A stretch of 64,000 bases of DNA from positions 1,798,001 through 1,862,000 of the forward strand of contig NZ_CP042436.1 of assembly GCF_007971025.1 (NCBI RefSeq), given 5' to 3'. A program made the position numbers and the translations under genes. Below the pieces are notes generated by a model. It was not told where the DNA came from and searched no databases. It worked only from the letters and a program-made list of their open reading frames with translations. The number at the start of each line of letters is the position of its first letter. Position 1 is the first letter of the stretch. The DNA comes from Mucilaginibacter ginsenosidivorans. Lineage in GTDB: Bacteria; Bacteroidota; Bacteroidia; Sphingobacteriales; Sphingobacteriaceae. Below, one piece after another: positions 41,359 through 52,400 of this stretch.

Positions 41359-43047
41359 ATGGCCGAAGTAGTTAAAATGCCTAAAATGAGCGATACCATG
41401 ACCGAAGGGGTATTAGCGAAATGGCATAAGAAGGTTGGCGACAAAGTAAAATCGGGCGACGTGCTGGCCGAAGTAGAAACTGATAAAGCTACGATGGATT
41501 TCGAATCGTTCCAGGATGGTACTTTATTATATATAGGTGTCGAGGAAGGTAAAGCCGTTCCGGTTGATACCGTGATAGCTGTATTGGGTAAAGAAGGCGA
41601 AGATTACAAATCGGCACTGGAAAGTAGCAGTAGCACTGGCAGTAGCAGTGATAAAAAAGAAGAAGCTAAGCCTGCCGAAGATAAGAAGCCTGCACCGGTA
41701 GAGGATAAAAAAGCCGCTGCAGCTGCCGCACCTAAAGTTGATACCTCTAAAATACCGGCCACCGTTATCCGTATGCCTTTGCTGAGCGATACGATGACCG
41801 AAGGTGTGATACAGAAATGGAATTTTAAAGTAGGCGATAAAGTAAAAGCCGATGACTCATTAGCCGATGTGGAAACCGATAAGGCAACCATGGAAGTTGT
41901 GGGTTACGAGACCGGCACCTTATTATATATTGGTGTAAAAGAAGGCGAGGCCGCTCCTGTAAATGGTATCATAGCCATTGTGGGTAAAGAAGGTACTGAC
42001 ATTACCCCATTGCTGCAGGATGGCGGTGTTGAAAGTAGCAGTAGCGCTGGCAGTAGCAGCGAAATCAGCGAACAACCGACTGCAACTGCTTCTGCCACTA
42101 CCACTCAGGAAACCTCTGCAACTGCCACTTCAACAGATGACAGCCGTGTAAAAGCATCCCCTTTGGCACGTAAGATAGCTAAGGAAAAAGGCATCAACCT
42201 GAACGATGTAAAAGGCACTGCCGATGGCGGGCGTATTGTGAAAAAGGATGTTGAAGGCTTTACGCCATCAACCAAAGAAATAGAACAAAAACACGCTGCC
42301 GAAGCTGCGTCTGCGAGTGCACCGGCTAAAGCAGAAAAGACAGTGGTTATTCCACAATACGTTGGCGAGGAAAAATATACGGATAGGCCGGTTACGCAAA
42401 TGCGTAAAACCATTACCCGCCGCTTATCCGAAAGCTTCCTGATCCCGCATTTCTACGTGACCATCACGGTTGATATGGATCAGGCGGTAGCTGCCCGTAC
42501 TAAAATGAACGACTTTGCGCCGGTTAAAATATCATTTAACGATTTAGTGCTGAAAGCCTGCGCTGTAGCGTTGAAACAACACCCGGCTGTTAATTCATCG
42601 TGGCTGGGCGAAAGTATCCGCGCCAACGAACATGTGAACATTGGCGTGGCCGTGGCGGTTGACGAAGGTTTGCTGGTTCCGGTAGTTCGCTTTGCCGATG
42701 GTAAATCGTTAAGCGCGATATCTGCCGAAGTAAAAGACTTCGCACAGCGTGCCAAAGCTAAAAAACTACAGTTGCCCGAAATGGAAGGCTCTACCTTCAC
42801 CATATCTAACTTAGGTATGTTTGGTGTCGATGAGTTTACGGCTATCATCAATCCTCCGGGAGCCTGTATACTGGCCGTTAGCGGCATACAGCAGGTGCCG
42901 GTAGTGAAGAATGGCGCCGTAGTACCAGGCAACATCATGAAGCTGACCCTTACCTGCGACCACCGCGTGGTTGACGGGGCAACAGGGGCAGCATTCCTGC
43001 AAACGCTGAAGTCGCTTTTAGAAGAGCCCGTTCGCTTGCTGGTTTAA
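41359..43047 (+). CDS. pdhC: dihydrolipoyl acetyltransferase E2 with two lipoyl domains
   Basis: This 562-residue E2 has two lipoyl domains (EVETDKATMDFE near residue 40 and DVETDKATMEVV near residue 175) joined by Ala/Glu/Lys- and Ser-rich flexible linkers, an E1/E3-binding domain (VKASPLARKIAKEKGINLNDV) and the catalytic acyltransferase with DHRVVDGATGAAFL. The Ser-Gly-rich linkers (SSSTGSSS, SSSAGSSS) repeat. It transfers acetyl groups to CoA. Confidence 0.95.
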   Translation: MAEVVKMPKMSDTMTEGVLAKWHKKVGDKVKSGDVLAEVETDKATMDFESFQDGTLLYIGVEEGKAVPVDTVIAVLGKEGEDYKSALESSSSTGSSSDKKEEAKPAEDKKPAPVEDKKAAAAAAPKVDTSKIPATVIRMPLLSDTMTEGVIQKWNFKVGDKVKADDSLADVETDKATMEVVGYETGTLLYIGVKEGEAAPVNGIIAIVGKEGTDITPLLQDGGVESSSSAGSSSEISEQPTATASATTTQETSATATSTDDSRVKASPLARKIAKEKGINLNDVKGTADGGRIVKKDVEGFTPSTKEIEQKHAAEAASASAPAKAEKTVVIPQYVGEEKYTDRPVTQMRKTITRRLSESFLIPHFYVTITVDMDQAVAARTKMNDFAPVKISFNDLVLKACAVALKQHPAVNSSWLGESIRANEHVNIGVAVAVDEGLLVPVVRFADGKSLSAISAEVKDFAQRAKAKKLQLPEMEGSTFTISNLGMFGVDEFTAIINPPGACILAVSGIQQVPVVKNGAVVPGNIMKLTLTCDHRVVDGATGAAFLQTLKSLLEEPVRLLV

Positions 43048-43070
43048 CTAAAAACCGAAAAAAAAATATA

Positions 43071-43100
43071 AAAGCGACGGATTTGCCTGTCGCTTTTTTT
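43071..43100 (+). terminator. intrinsic terminator after pdhC
   Basis: AAAGCGAC (43071-43078) pairs with GTCGCTTT (43089-43096), continuing into a T-run to 43100, 24 bases past the pdhC stop. Confidence 0.88.
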
Positions 43101-43178
43101 GTAATTGCCAGCCTGATCGAATATGGCCAGAATGACAATTTTATTTGTTAGATTTATTTTTCGCATAGACCTTTACGC

Positions 43179-44198
43179 ATGAACCAAATACTGATCATCT
43201 ATACCGGGGGGACAATCGGTATGATGAGCGACCCAAAAACCAAAGTGCTCAGGCCCATCAACTTTGAGCAGATCATGGAGAATGTTCCCGAACTGGAACG
43301 CCTGAACTGCAAGATCATGGTGCATTCTTTCGAGCATATTATCGATTCATCCAACATGAATCCTGATATCTGGAGCGAAATTGCCGGGTTGATAAAAGAC
43401 AATTATGATAAGGTAGACGGCTTCGTGATCCTTCATGGTTCGGATACCATGGCCTTTACTTCATCGGCACTCAGCTTTATGCTCGAGAATTTATCCAAGC
43501 CGGTAATCTTCACGGGTTCGCAATTGCCAATCAGCGCTATCCGTACTGATGCAAAGGAAAACCTGATGACCGCCATCGAAATAGCCAAAGCCAAAAAACA
43601 CGACCGCTCGCGCGTGCCCGAAGTTTGTATCTATTTTGATTATAAATTGTTCCGGGGCAACAGGGCGTTTAAATATAATTCTTCAAAATTTGAGGCATTC
43701 CGTTCGCCCAACTATCCTATCCTGGCCGAATCGGGCGTGCACCTCAAATTCAGTATAAACGATATCCGCCAGCCGGTAGAAGGCCCTCTTAAAGTGCACA
43801 AAAAACTGGCGAGCGATGTGGCGGTGCTGAAGTTGTACCCCGGCATCAGCCCTAAAGTGGTTGAAAATATATTGAATGCGGATGTACGCGGCATTGTTAT
43901 GGAAACATTCGGAGCAGGCAATACCACGACGGACACCTGGTTTACCGACCTGCTGAAAAAAGCGATCAAGGACAATAAGGTGATCCTTGATATTTCGCAA
44001 TGTAAAGTTGGTACGGTTGAATTGGGCCGTTATGAAACCAGCAAGGAGCTGAAGGATATGGGCATTGCCAACGGTTACGATATGACCTATGAAGCGGCCA
44101 TCACCAAAATGATGTTCCTGTTGGGACAGTATGAGGACCCGCTTATTATTAAGGAATTACTGGAAACTGACCTGCGGGGCGAATTGACGGTATCTTAA
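43179..44198 (+). CDS. ansA: type I L-asparaginase
   Basis: This 339-residue enzyme shows the two asparaginase threonine motifs, IIYTGGTIGMM and VILHGSDTMAFTSSAL, plus GSQLPISAIRTDAKEN. No signal peptide, so it is cytosolic. The C-terminal VVENILNADVRGIVMETFGAGN completes the fold. It hydrolyses asparagine to aspartate and ammonia. Its end overlaps the convergent gene by 4 bases. Confidence 0.92.
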   Translation: MNQILIIYTGGTIGMMSDPKTKVLRPINFEQIMENVPELERLNCKIMVHSFEHIIDSSNMNPDIWSEIAGLIKDNYDKVDGFVILHGSDTMAFTSSALSFMLENLSKPVIFTGSQLPISAIRTDAKENLMTAIEIAKAKKHDRSRVPEVCIYFDYKLFRGNRAFKYNSSKFEAFRSPNYPILAESGVHLKFSINDIRQPVEGPLKVHKKLASDVAVLKLYPGISPKVVENILNADVRGIVMETFGAGNTTTDTWFTDLLKKAIKDNKVILDISQCKVGTVELGRYETSKELKDMGIANGYDMTYEAAITKMMFLLGQYEDPLIIKELLETDLRGELTVS

Positions 44199-44911
44199 TA
44201 ACACGATTTGTTTGTCAGCGAAGACCATTCGTGACTGATATCAGTCATTAACAAGGCATTATCAAACTTTACAGAACCCTTTGGAAAAATGGTTTCATCT
44301 TCAAAAAAAGTGGACTTCACACTTGTTACCTCAAGCGGTTTCATTTCCCACCGGTGGGTGGTTAAAAGCAATCCCTCATATTTTTGCCCGTTTGGCGAAT
44401 ATCCCGCTGCCCCTTTCTCGAAGAAACTTGATGCGGACTCCAATTTTTTAAATATGGAGTCTTCATTTAATTGTGAAGTTGTTTTGGCATCCACACTAAT
44501 ACTTGTTCCATCCGAGCTAACAAAAGCTACGTGATAATTATTGTTATCCTCTTTTACATCAAACTTTGCCTTATAATGCTTTCCCGGAAATATTTTCCCA
44601 CCAGCTAATGTATTTATGAGTGATGAAGTATCACGGCGTGGTATGTAAACTCCTTCTTTGACTAAACCATCTTCCTCCCATTCAACGGCTATACGATGGG
44701 CGCCATTTTCAGAACCTATTCCTATAAAACCCGGCAAACCTTTCGGTCTTACATTTTTCAGCCTGATTAAACATATTCCGGCAATAGCTTTGCCTTCATA
44801 TAATTTTGGTGTAAAAGGTGCCGGCACAATGGATTTGGCTATAGCCATGTCCACAGTGAAATTGACCAGTATTCGCCTGTCAATTATCCCGGTAATTGTG
44901 GGTATTTTCAT
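44195..44911 (-). CDS. DUF2071-like protein
   Basis: This 238-residue soluble protein begins IIDRRILVNFTVDMAIAKSIVPAPFTPKLYEGKAIAGICLIRLKNVRPKGLP, which resembles DUF2071, a family with an acetoacetate-decarboxylase-like fold. No catalytic lysine can be assigned with confidence. It ends tail-to-tail with asparaginase and starts upstream of a beta-helix protein gene on the same strand. Confidence 0.72.
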   Translation of the reverse strand: MKIPTITGIIDRRILVNFTVDMAIAKSIVPAPFTPKLYEGKAIAGICLIRLKNVRPKGLPGFIGIGSENGAHRIAVEWEEDGLVKEGVYIPRRDTSSLINTLAGGKIFPGKHYKAKFDVKEDNNNYHVAFVSSDGTSISVDAKTTSQLNEDSIFKKLESASSFFEKGAAGYSPNGQKYEGLLLTTHRWEMKPLEVTSVKSTFFEDETIFPKGSVKFDNALLMTDISHEWSSLTNKSCY

Positions 44912-44930
44912 AATGTGTTAAAGTAATCTA

Positions 44931-46202
44931 TTACCTGATCCGGATATTCCTTCCTATCTCACCCCCGCCTGATAAGCTTTTATCCGATTCCTTGATGTTG
45001 TTATTTCCCCTAACGCCGTCGATCACCACATCATCGGTTTTCACCTGCTTATTGGCATAAATGAAAAGTTTATGCTCAAAACCGTTCATGCTGCCTCCTC
45101 TCATAGTTATTTTGCCTTTGGAATTGTCTAAGAAAATAGCAGTACTCCCGTAGCCGTTGCCAGTAAAAGTACAGTTCTGTAAAGTTACGCCGTGCGCTCC
45201 CTGTATATTGAGCGCCTTGGTTTTTGCACTGATGTTGCAATTGCTGATATAGGTATCGTAGGTATCCTTATATAATTGAATACCGATACCCCTGCATTTC
45301 GAGATGGTGTTGTTCAATAATGTATCAAAACGGCATCCTAATGGGGCGAAGCCATCAATCATTATCCCCAGGTTATCCTGATCGCTGATGAGGTTATCGC
45401 GTATCATGCCATTGTTACTATCTGCGTATTCAATGCCTTCTTCGCGCTGCTTAAAACATTTGTTGGCGTAGGTTTGCACGAAATCGTTCTGCACCACTGA
45501 AATCCCGATAGTGCCACCGGTACATGTATTATGGTGGATCTCGCTGTAAGGGGCTCCGCGCAGCTCAAAACATTCAGCCGAGAGCTCTTTTGGCGAAAAA
45601 GGCATAATGAAGGTGTTGTTATAAACTTTCCAGCCTGCTGACGGATTAACCTTGCTGCCACGAAGCATAAGCGCCGGTTGTGGTATTGTGCCGGGGTTCA
45701 TCATGCTTTGATCGAATGTGTTGCCCGAAACTATCCCGCCTTTTACCGGGTGTGTGCGTGTTACCAGGAACATGCAACTGTAGCCGATGTCGGCAAATTT
45801 GCAATTTCGCACTACCGAATTATCGCCATTACCACCTATGATAGCATAAGCAGAAAATTTGTGAATATAAACGTTCTCGACCGTGTCGTGATCTCCATTG
45901 AGCTGCACGCCCGATGCCCCGGACGGATTGGTAAAATCATCGCCGCCGTATATTTCTGCATTCGAAAGCTTGATGCCCCTTTTCTTCATGATAAAGCCCT
46001 CGCCGTCGGGTAGTATGCAACGGAAAACATTTCCGTTGGCATCCAGGCTATGCCGTAATATCAAACTGGTGATGGAATAAGGTGCGTGGTGTGCGGGTAG
46101 TTTAACATTTCCGGCATCGATCAACGCCTGTAGTCGCAGCGTATCGTCGGCATAAGCTTTGGCCGTAAAGAATATGATGACCACGATCAATAGTTTTTTC
46201 AT
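44931..46202 (-). CDS. exported right-handed parallel beta-helix protein
   Basis: This 423-residue protein has a signal peptide (LLIVVIIFFTAKAYA-DD) and repeated short strands rich in N, G and V (DHDTVENVYIHKFSAYAI; DSNNGMIRDNLISDQDNLGIMI; KALNIQGAHGVTLQNCTF), the pattern of PbH1 beta-helix repeats. Such proteins often bind or cleave polysaccharides. No lyase catalytic set is recognisable. Confidence 0.82.
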   Translation of the reverse strand: MKKLLIVVIIFFTAKAYADDTLRLQALIDAGNVKLPAHHAPYSITSLILRHSLDANGNVFRCILPDGEGFIMKKRGIKLSNAEIYGGDDFTNPSGASGVQLNGDHDTVENVYIHKFSAYAIIGGNGDNSVVRNCKFADIGYSCMFLVTRTHPVKGGIVSGNTFDQSMMNPGTIPQPALMLRGSKVNPSAGWKVYNNTFIMPFSPKELSAECFELRGAPYSEIHHNTCTGGTIGISVVQNDFVQTYANKCFKQREEGIEYADSNNGMIRDNLISDQDNLGIMIDGFAPLGCRFDTLLNNTISKCRGIGIQLYKDTYDTYISNCNISAKTKALNIQGAHGVTLQNCTFTGNGYGSTAIFLDNSKGKITMRGGSMNGFEHKLFIYANKQVKTDDVVIDGVRGNNNIKESDKSLSGGGEIGRNIRIR

Positions 46203-46311
46203 AATGAGGGTTTAAACGTACCGAAGTAAATTTAGTTAAAATTTGGAACGGTGCCGGCAGTTAAAAATTGTTAAATCGGGTGCTTCTTAATCCCTTTCTA
46301 ATTTAATCCGT

Positions 46312-46319
46312 TAATTTTG
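46312..46319 (+). promoter_or_regulatory. -7 box of the FtsX/MacB-type permease gene
   Basis: TAATTTTG at 46312-46319 fits TAnnTTTG and is 16 bases before the ATG. No TTG at the -33 spacing was seen. Confidence 0.4.
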
Positions 46320-46335
46320 GGTAAACGGCTATCAC

Positions 46336-48774
46336 ATGATCAGAACTTACTTCAGGCTCGCTTTCCGCAATTTATGGAAGAATAAAATAACCACTGCTAT
46401 CAATGTTTTAGATTTAGCTGTTGGCCTGGCATGTTGCGCCCTTGTCTTTCTTTTTTTTCAGCACGAATTGAGTTTTGATAAAGGATTTGATAATGGCGAG
46501 CAGATTTACCGTATAACTTCCACCTTTAAAGATGGCAGCAAAGCGCCTACGGTAGGCCTGCCCTACGCCAGGTACCTAAACGAGATACCTGAAATTGAGC
46601 AGGCAGCCCGGCTGGACCCGACAAACGGTGTTACCATCGTACAGGTGCAGGGGACGGGCGATCAGCCACCTTATACAGAAAACTCCGGTTATTGGGTCGA
46701 CCCAAATTTTTTCGACCTGCTTTCCTTCCACTTTTTGCAAGGCGATCGTAAAACAGCGCTTGCTGCGCCAAATGCGATAGTGCTGTCAGAATCGCTGGCC
46801 AGGAAATTATTCAAAGACAAATATCCTATCGGGCAAACTCTGAAAGCAGGCAGCACAGTTTATACCATCACCGGTGTTTTTAAGGAAGATTTTTTGAATC
46901 ATATCCAGGCAGATTTTTTTGCATCGAACAACAGCGATCATATCCGTGAGCTGATGGCGAACAATACCAGCTGGGTAGTGAATGATAATTTTTATACCTA
47001 TGTAAAACTAAAGCGCGGAAGCGATACCGGGAAGGTAATAAGGGAATTGAACGCTTACCTGCAACGGCGCGCGGGCGCCGAACTAAGATCACATAGCGAT
47101 CATATCACCAATTCGCTACAGGCGCTAAAGGATATTCACCTCAACTCGTCTGAATACCAGGATTACCTGGCCTATAAACAGGGTAATATAAAATATCTGT
47201 ACCTATTGTCATCCATTGCCCTGGTTATATTGCTGCTGGCCTGCATTAATTACATGAACCTGGCAACGGCTCATGCTATAAGCCGCGCGCGTGAGGTAGG
47301 TGTACGTCGGGTTCTGGGGGCGGGAAAAGCGGCCATCCGGTATCAATTTTTGATAGAAACGATCATTATCAGTTTAGGAGCATTAGCGTTTTCCATCGCA
47401 CTTGGCTTTTTGTTCCTGCCGGTGTTTAATAATTTCACTGGACAGGCGTTATCTTTCTTCGCAAAGGAGAACAGTAGTCTGATTCTATGGTTGATATTAA
47501 TTACCCTCGTTACCGGCGTTGCGGCTGGCTTATACCCGGCCTTTTACCTGTCCGCATTCAACCCGGTTAAAGTACTAAAAGGTAAAGTAGTGGAAGCATC
47601 GGGCAGATTTAGCGTGCGAAAGGTGCTGATCGTCTCGCAGTTCATTATTTCAACCTGCCTCATTTTTGCTACGCTGGTGATATGGACCCAATTGGATTTT
47701 ATGCTGAGCGCCAAAACAGGCTTCGACGGCGATCAGCAATTGGTATTAAACCTGAATGGTGAACAGGCACAACGAAACAGTACCCTGCTGGCAAACCGGC
47801 TTGCCGCAAATGTCAATTTCAAATCAGTTACCAAAGCAACCGCGCCGCTGGTATCGGGCGATATGAATCTGTATGCATCCAATAAAACAATTGCCGATAA
47901 GCAGATCGTTTTTTTTGATTTTGCCGATGAGAACTATTTAAAAACACTTGGCCTGCAATTGATAGCGGGTACAAATTTTGCTCCCGAAACGTTTACCAAT
48001 ACCAATATGCAGGAAGATACGGAACTGCACGATTTTGGCAAGCAGGTGATCCTGAACGAAGAGGCGGCAAAGCTGCTTGGCTTCGACCCGTACAAAGCGC
48101 CGGGGCAATATGTATCGCACCTGCACAACGGGATAGTGTACCAGTATAAAATAGTCGGTGTGGTAAAAAATTATCATTATTTCTCGCTGCATGCCACCAT
48201 AGGGCCATGTGCCATAATGGGGGTTAACCCGATGAGGTGCACCACTATTGTATCGAAAATTGATGGTAAGCATGCCGCCGCTGCTGTTCAATACGCTTCG
48301 GATCAATGGAAAAAGCTGAACCCGGATACACCTCTCTCGTACGGGTTTTTGGATGCCATATTCCAGGCAGATTACACGCAGGACCAGCGGGAGCAGCAAA
48401 TGATAAGCATTTTCGCGGGCCTGGCCATCTTTATCTCGTGTCTCGGCCTTTTGGGATTGATCACTTATACGGTGGCGCAAAAAACGCGCGAGATCGGTAT
48501 ACGCAAAGTGATAGGCGCAGGAGCAGGAAATATTGTATTGCTGTTCTATAAACAATACTTCAGGCTGGTGCTTATAGCCAACGTCATTGCCCTGCCATCG
48601 GCCTGGTATTTTATGAATAAGTGGCTGAATGATTTCCCCTACCGCGTTACTATAAGCTGGTGGGTATTTGCGGCATCGTTATCGGCGGGTATTATTACTG
48701 CTTTTTGCACCATAGCGTTTAAAACGGTTAAGGCAGCTAATGCTAATCCGGTAGAGAGTTTGAGGGCAGAGTAA
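46336..48774 (+). CDS. ABC transporter permease, MacB/FtsX type
   Basis: This 812-residue permease has an N-terminal membrane anchor after MIRTYFRLAFRNLWKNK, a MacB-type periplasmic domain, a FtsX domain of three helices (about residues 285-420), a second MacB periplasmic domain and a second FtsX domain (about 690-805) with GLLGLITYTVAQKTREIGIRKVIGA and a final NPVESLRAE. This duplicated layout is typical of Bacteroidota DUF214-type permeases. No ATPase is adjacent. The gene stop abuts the convergent toxin gene stop. Confidence 0.9.
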   Translation: MIRTYFRLAFRNLWKNKITTAINVLDLAVGLACCALVFLFFQHELSFDKGFDNGEQIYRITSTFKDGSKAPTVGLPYARYLNEIPEIEQAARLDPTNGVTIVQVQGTGDQPPYTENSGYWVDPNFFDLLSFHFLQGDRKTALAAPNAIVLSESLARKLFKDKYPIGQTLKAGSTVYTITGVFKEDFLNHIQADFFASNNSDHIRELMANNTSWVVNDNFYTYVKLKRGSDTGKVIRELNAYLQRRAGAELRSHSDHITNSLQALKDIHLNSSEYQDYLAYKQGNIKYLYLLSSIALVILLLACINYMNLATAHAISRAREVGVRRVLGAGKAAIRYQFLIETIIISLGALAFSIALGFLFLPVFNNFTGQALSFFAKENSSLILWLILITLVTGVAAGLYPAFYLSAFNPVKVLKGKVVEASGRFSVRKVLIVSQFIISTCLIFATLVIWTQLDFMLSAKTGFDGDQQLVLNLNGEQAQRNSTLLANRLAANVNFKSVTKATAPLVSGDMNLYASNKTIADKQIVFFDFADENYLKTLGLQLIAGTNFAPETFTNTNMQEDTELHDFGKQVILNEEAAKLLGFDPYKAPGQYVSHLHNGIVYQYKIVGVVKNYHYFSLHATIGPCAIMGVNPMRCTTIVSKIDGKHAAAAVQYASDQWKKLNPDTPLSYGFLDAIFQADYTQDQREQQMISIFAGLAIFISCLGLLGLITYTVAQKTREIGIRKVIGAGAGNIVLLFYKQYFRLVLIANVIALPSAWYFMNKWLNDFPYRVTISWWVFAASLSAGIITAFCTIAFKTVKAANANPVESLRAE

Positions 48775-49065
48775 TTAACCGGTTATAACAGGATCCTGCC
48801 TGTTGTCCCAAAAGAAAAGCACTTCGATCTTATCGGAGCCAATTCTGTATACAACAGAAGTTTGTTTGGCAATCAGGACTATTCTAACATCATTGCCTGA
48901 ATAAGCCTTAAAGAGATAGGGCTGCATGGAGATATTGTGCAGCGTTTGATAAGTTTTGGCAACAAACTTTTCAGCAGAATTTTGGCCCCACTCCGCTTTT
49001 ATAAAATTCACTATGGAAAGCAGGGTGTCTTTTGCCTTCGGGGTAAGTATTATTTCAAAGCTCAT
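48775..49065 (-). CDS. ParE/RelE-family toxin
   Basis: This 96-residue protein starts FEIILTPKAKDTLLSIVNFIKAEWG and ends VVYRIGSDKIEVLFFWDNRQDP, the RelE/ParE superfamily pattern (IEVLxFWDNRQDP is common in Bacteroidota). It overlaps the upstream antitoxin gene by 4 bases. The target, gyrase or mRNA, cannot be told from sequence alone. Confidence 0.87.
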   Translation of the reverse strand: MSFEIILTPKAKDTLLSIVNFIKAEWGQNSAEKFVAKTYQTLHNISMQPYLFKAYSGNDVRIVLIAKQTSVVYRIGSDKIEVLFFWDNRQDPVITG

Positions 49066-49295
49066 TTTTTGAGCAAAGTATTTACCTCTTTTTTAACATC
49101 TTCCAATGACACAAACTCACCCCGATCTGCTTGTGCAATAGATTCATTAATACCTTGCTGAATATGTTGTGGTAACTCATCCCACAAATTGTGACCGTCA
49201 TTTTTGAACAAAGCTTTTACCTTGTTGATCAATCCGGTGTCATTAGTGCTTAATATTAATTTTGCCAGCTCAATTTTATCGGCCTGAATGTCCAT
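49062..49295 (-). CDS. antitoxin partner of the ParE-like toxin
   Basis: This 77-residue protein (IELAKLILSTNDTGLINKVKALF, then LPQHIQQGINESIAQADRGEFVSLEDVKKEVNTLLKK) matches the small helical antitoxins found with ParE-like toxins in Bacteroidota. Antitoxin-first order and the ATGA-type overlap support a toxin-antitoxin unit. Confidence 0.82.
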   Translation of the reverse strand: MDIQADKIELAKLILSTNDTGLINKVKALFKNDGHNLWDELPQHIQQGINESIAQADRGEFVSLEDVKKEVNTLLKK

Positions 49296-49418
49296 AAAAC
49301 AAATTTACAAAATGTTTATTACGATATGCCTGGTATAAATTAAATTGTATCCGGCGATGCAGCCATAGCCGCACCGCCTTCAACAACACTGATACTTTAG
49401 GGGTATTAGTATTTTTGA

Positions 49419-52400
49419 TCAGATCCGCCCTATCTCGCCGCGTTCCACACGTTTGCGGTAGGCCCAGTAGAATACGATAGGGAAAACAAAAAGATTAAAT
49501 ACGGTATTGGTGATCAGGCCGCCGATCACCACGATAGCCAGTGGTTTTGATGCTTCGGAACCGATGCCATGTGATAATGCCGCCGGAAGCAGCCCGATAG
49601 CCGCCATCATGGCCGTCATAATAACGGGGCGCATACGGTCGGCAACGCCATCCCTTAAAGCGTCAGTGAAATGGTTCCAGGTAGTATGATGCTTTAAGTC
49701 GCGGATATTGGTCTTGAATTTCGTGATCAGTATCACGCCGTTCTGCACACAAATGCCAAACAATGCAATAAACCCGATACCTGCAGAGATATTAAAGTTG
49801 ACCCCGGTTATCATCAGTGCGATGATACCGCCGGCAATGGCGAATGGCACATTGTTAAGCACCAGCAACGAATCCCTGAAATTGCCGAACAGGATGAACA
49901 GGATAAAAAAGATGATGAGCAAACTGATGGGTACTACCTGCGCCAGCCTTGCCGAGGCACGCTGCTGGTTCTCGAAATCCCCGGCCCATTGCAGGGAATA
50001 GCCTTTAGGCAACTTTACCTGGTTCTCAACCTTGCTTTGCGCCTCTTTAATGGTACTTCCCATGTCGCGCCCGCGGATAGAAAATTTGATGGCCCCATAA
50101 CGTTTATGATCATCGCGGTAGATCATGCTGATGCCAGTGGTTTTGGTTATATCGGCTATCTCGCGCAGCGGTACCATGTTGCCGCTGATGGAGGGTACGC
50201 GTAAGTCGCCGATAGATGATATATTATTCCTGAAGTCTTCGGGGTAACGGATACGCAGATCGAATTTGCGCTCCCCTTCATATATCTGGGTTGCGGCCCT
50301 GCCGCCTATAGCTGTTTCTATCACCGCGTTGGCATCGGCCGCTTCAACGCCGTATTGCGCCATTTTTGCCTGGTTAAGGTTGATCTGCAATTCAGGCTGA
50401 CCCATATTGCGCAGGATACCCAGGTCTTCAATCCCCTGAACGCTTTTTAAAATGTTGTAGATCGTATCTTCTTTCTTCTCGATGAATTTGTAATCGTCGC
50501 CAAACATTTTGACTACAATGGAACCTTTTACACCTGATACAGCTTCCTCCACGTTGTCGGATATCGGTTGCGAAAAGTTAAGGTCGATGCCCGGAAAAAA
50601 CTTGAGTTTGTCCTGCATCCGGCTGATCAGTTCTTCCTTGGTTTCTCCTCTTTTCCACTGGTCCTGCGGATAGATGTCCACATGGAATTCGATGTTATAG
50701 AACCCTGTGGCGTCCGTGCCGTCGTTTGGCCTGCCGGTTTGCGACATCACCTGCTTCACCTCATCGAAACTCAAAAAAATCTTGCGCATCTCGTTCGCCA
50801 GCTTTACCGACTGCCCCAGCGAGGTGCTTAACGGGCCCGTTGCGCGCACATAAATAGCGCCTTCGTTCAGTTCGGGTAAAAATTCCGTACCCAGCAGCTT
50901 AAAACAAGCCAGGCTCGATACCAGGAAGATAATGGCAACGGGAAAGATAACTTTGCGGGCCTTAAAACAAAAATTATAGAACCGCATAGCGCCATTGATG
51001 ATAAATTCGAGAATGACATTGTGCTTTTCTTTGACGTTTTTCTTTAGCAGGATACTTGCAAGGGCGGGCACAAAGGTGAACGTAAGCAGCAGCGCGCCCA
51101 GCAGTGCAAAGCCGAGCGTCCAGGCCAGCGGCGAAAACATTTTACCCTCGACCTTTTGGAAACTGAAGATAGGCAGCAGGCCGGTGATAATGATCAGCTT
51201 GGCAAAAAAGATGCCTTTCCCATTCACCAGGCAGGATTGTTTGATCAACCCGAGCTTGCTGAGCTTGTTGAACTTCTCCATGCCAACTTCTTTCGCCTTC
51301 ATATCCAGTACGACGAATATTCCCTCCACCATCACCACAGCGCCATCGATGATGATGCCAAAGTCGATCGCCCCCATCGATAGCAGGTTGGCCGACATAC
51401 CCCTTAGTTTCAGACAAATGAAGGCGAATAAGAGCGCCAGCGGAATAATGAGTGAGACAATAAGTGTCGTGCGCCAGTCGGCCATAAAAAGGAACACGAT
51501 GATGGTGACGAAGATGATCCCCTCGAACATGTTGTGGAGAACCGTCCCGGTGGCAAAGTTTACCAGGTTCTCGCGGTCGTAAAAGGGAACTATCTTGACG
51601 TCATCAGGGAGGACATTCGTATTCAGATCATGCAGCTTTTCTTTCAGGGCCGCAATAACTTTACTGGGGTTTTCGCCCTTACGCATCACCACAATGCCTT
51701 CTACCACGTCAGGGTCGCGGTCGCGGCCAACCTGCCCTAAACGTGGTAAGGCCCCCTCAGTTACCTCGGCAATGGTTTTCACATATATAGGCGTTCCCTT
51801 TACGTTGTTTACAACAACATTTTTTATCTCGTCGATATTATTTAGCAGGCCGATGCCCCTTACCACATACGCCTGCCCGCTTTGCTCTATCACATCACCG
51901 CCTACGTTAACATTGCTTTTGGATACCGCCTCGTATAGCTGAAGTGCCGAAACGCCATATTGCAACGCTTTTTGCGGGTCGACGGTTATCTGGTAAGTTT
52001 TAACTTCGCCGCCAAAGCTGTTCACATCGGCAATGCCCGGTACGGCTTTTATTTCGCGTTCTACAACCCAGTCTTCAATGGTTTTTAATTCGCGTACAGA
52101 TTTGCGGTTGCTCGCCAAAGTAAAACGGTATATCTCGCCGGTTGGGCCGTAAGGCGGTTCGATAGATGGATCTACGCCATCGGGCAGGTTAGCGTCGCCA
52201 ATATGATTATTGATCTGTAGCCGCGCGAAAGCGTAATCGACATCGTCGTCAAAGGTTACTTTCAGCACGGAAAGACCAAAGAGTGAGGATGAGCGGATGC
52301 TGGTTTTCTTTTCCGCCGGGTTCATGGCGATTTCTAGCGGACGGGTTACGAATTTCTCGACCTCCTCGGCGCTTCGGCCGGGCCATTGAGTGATGATAGT

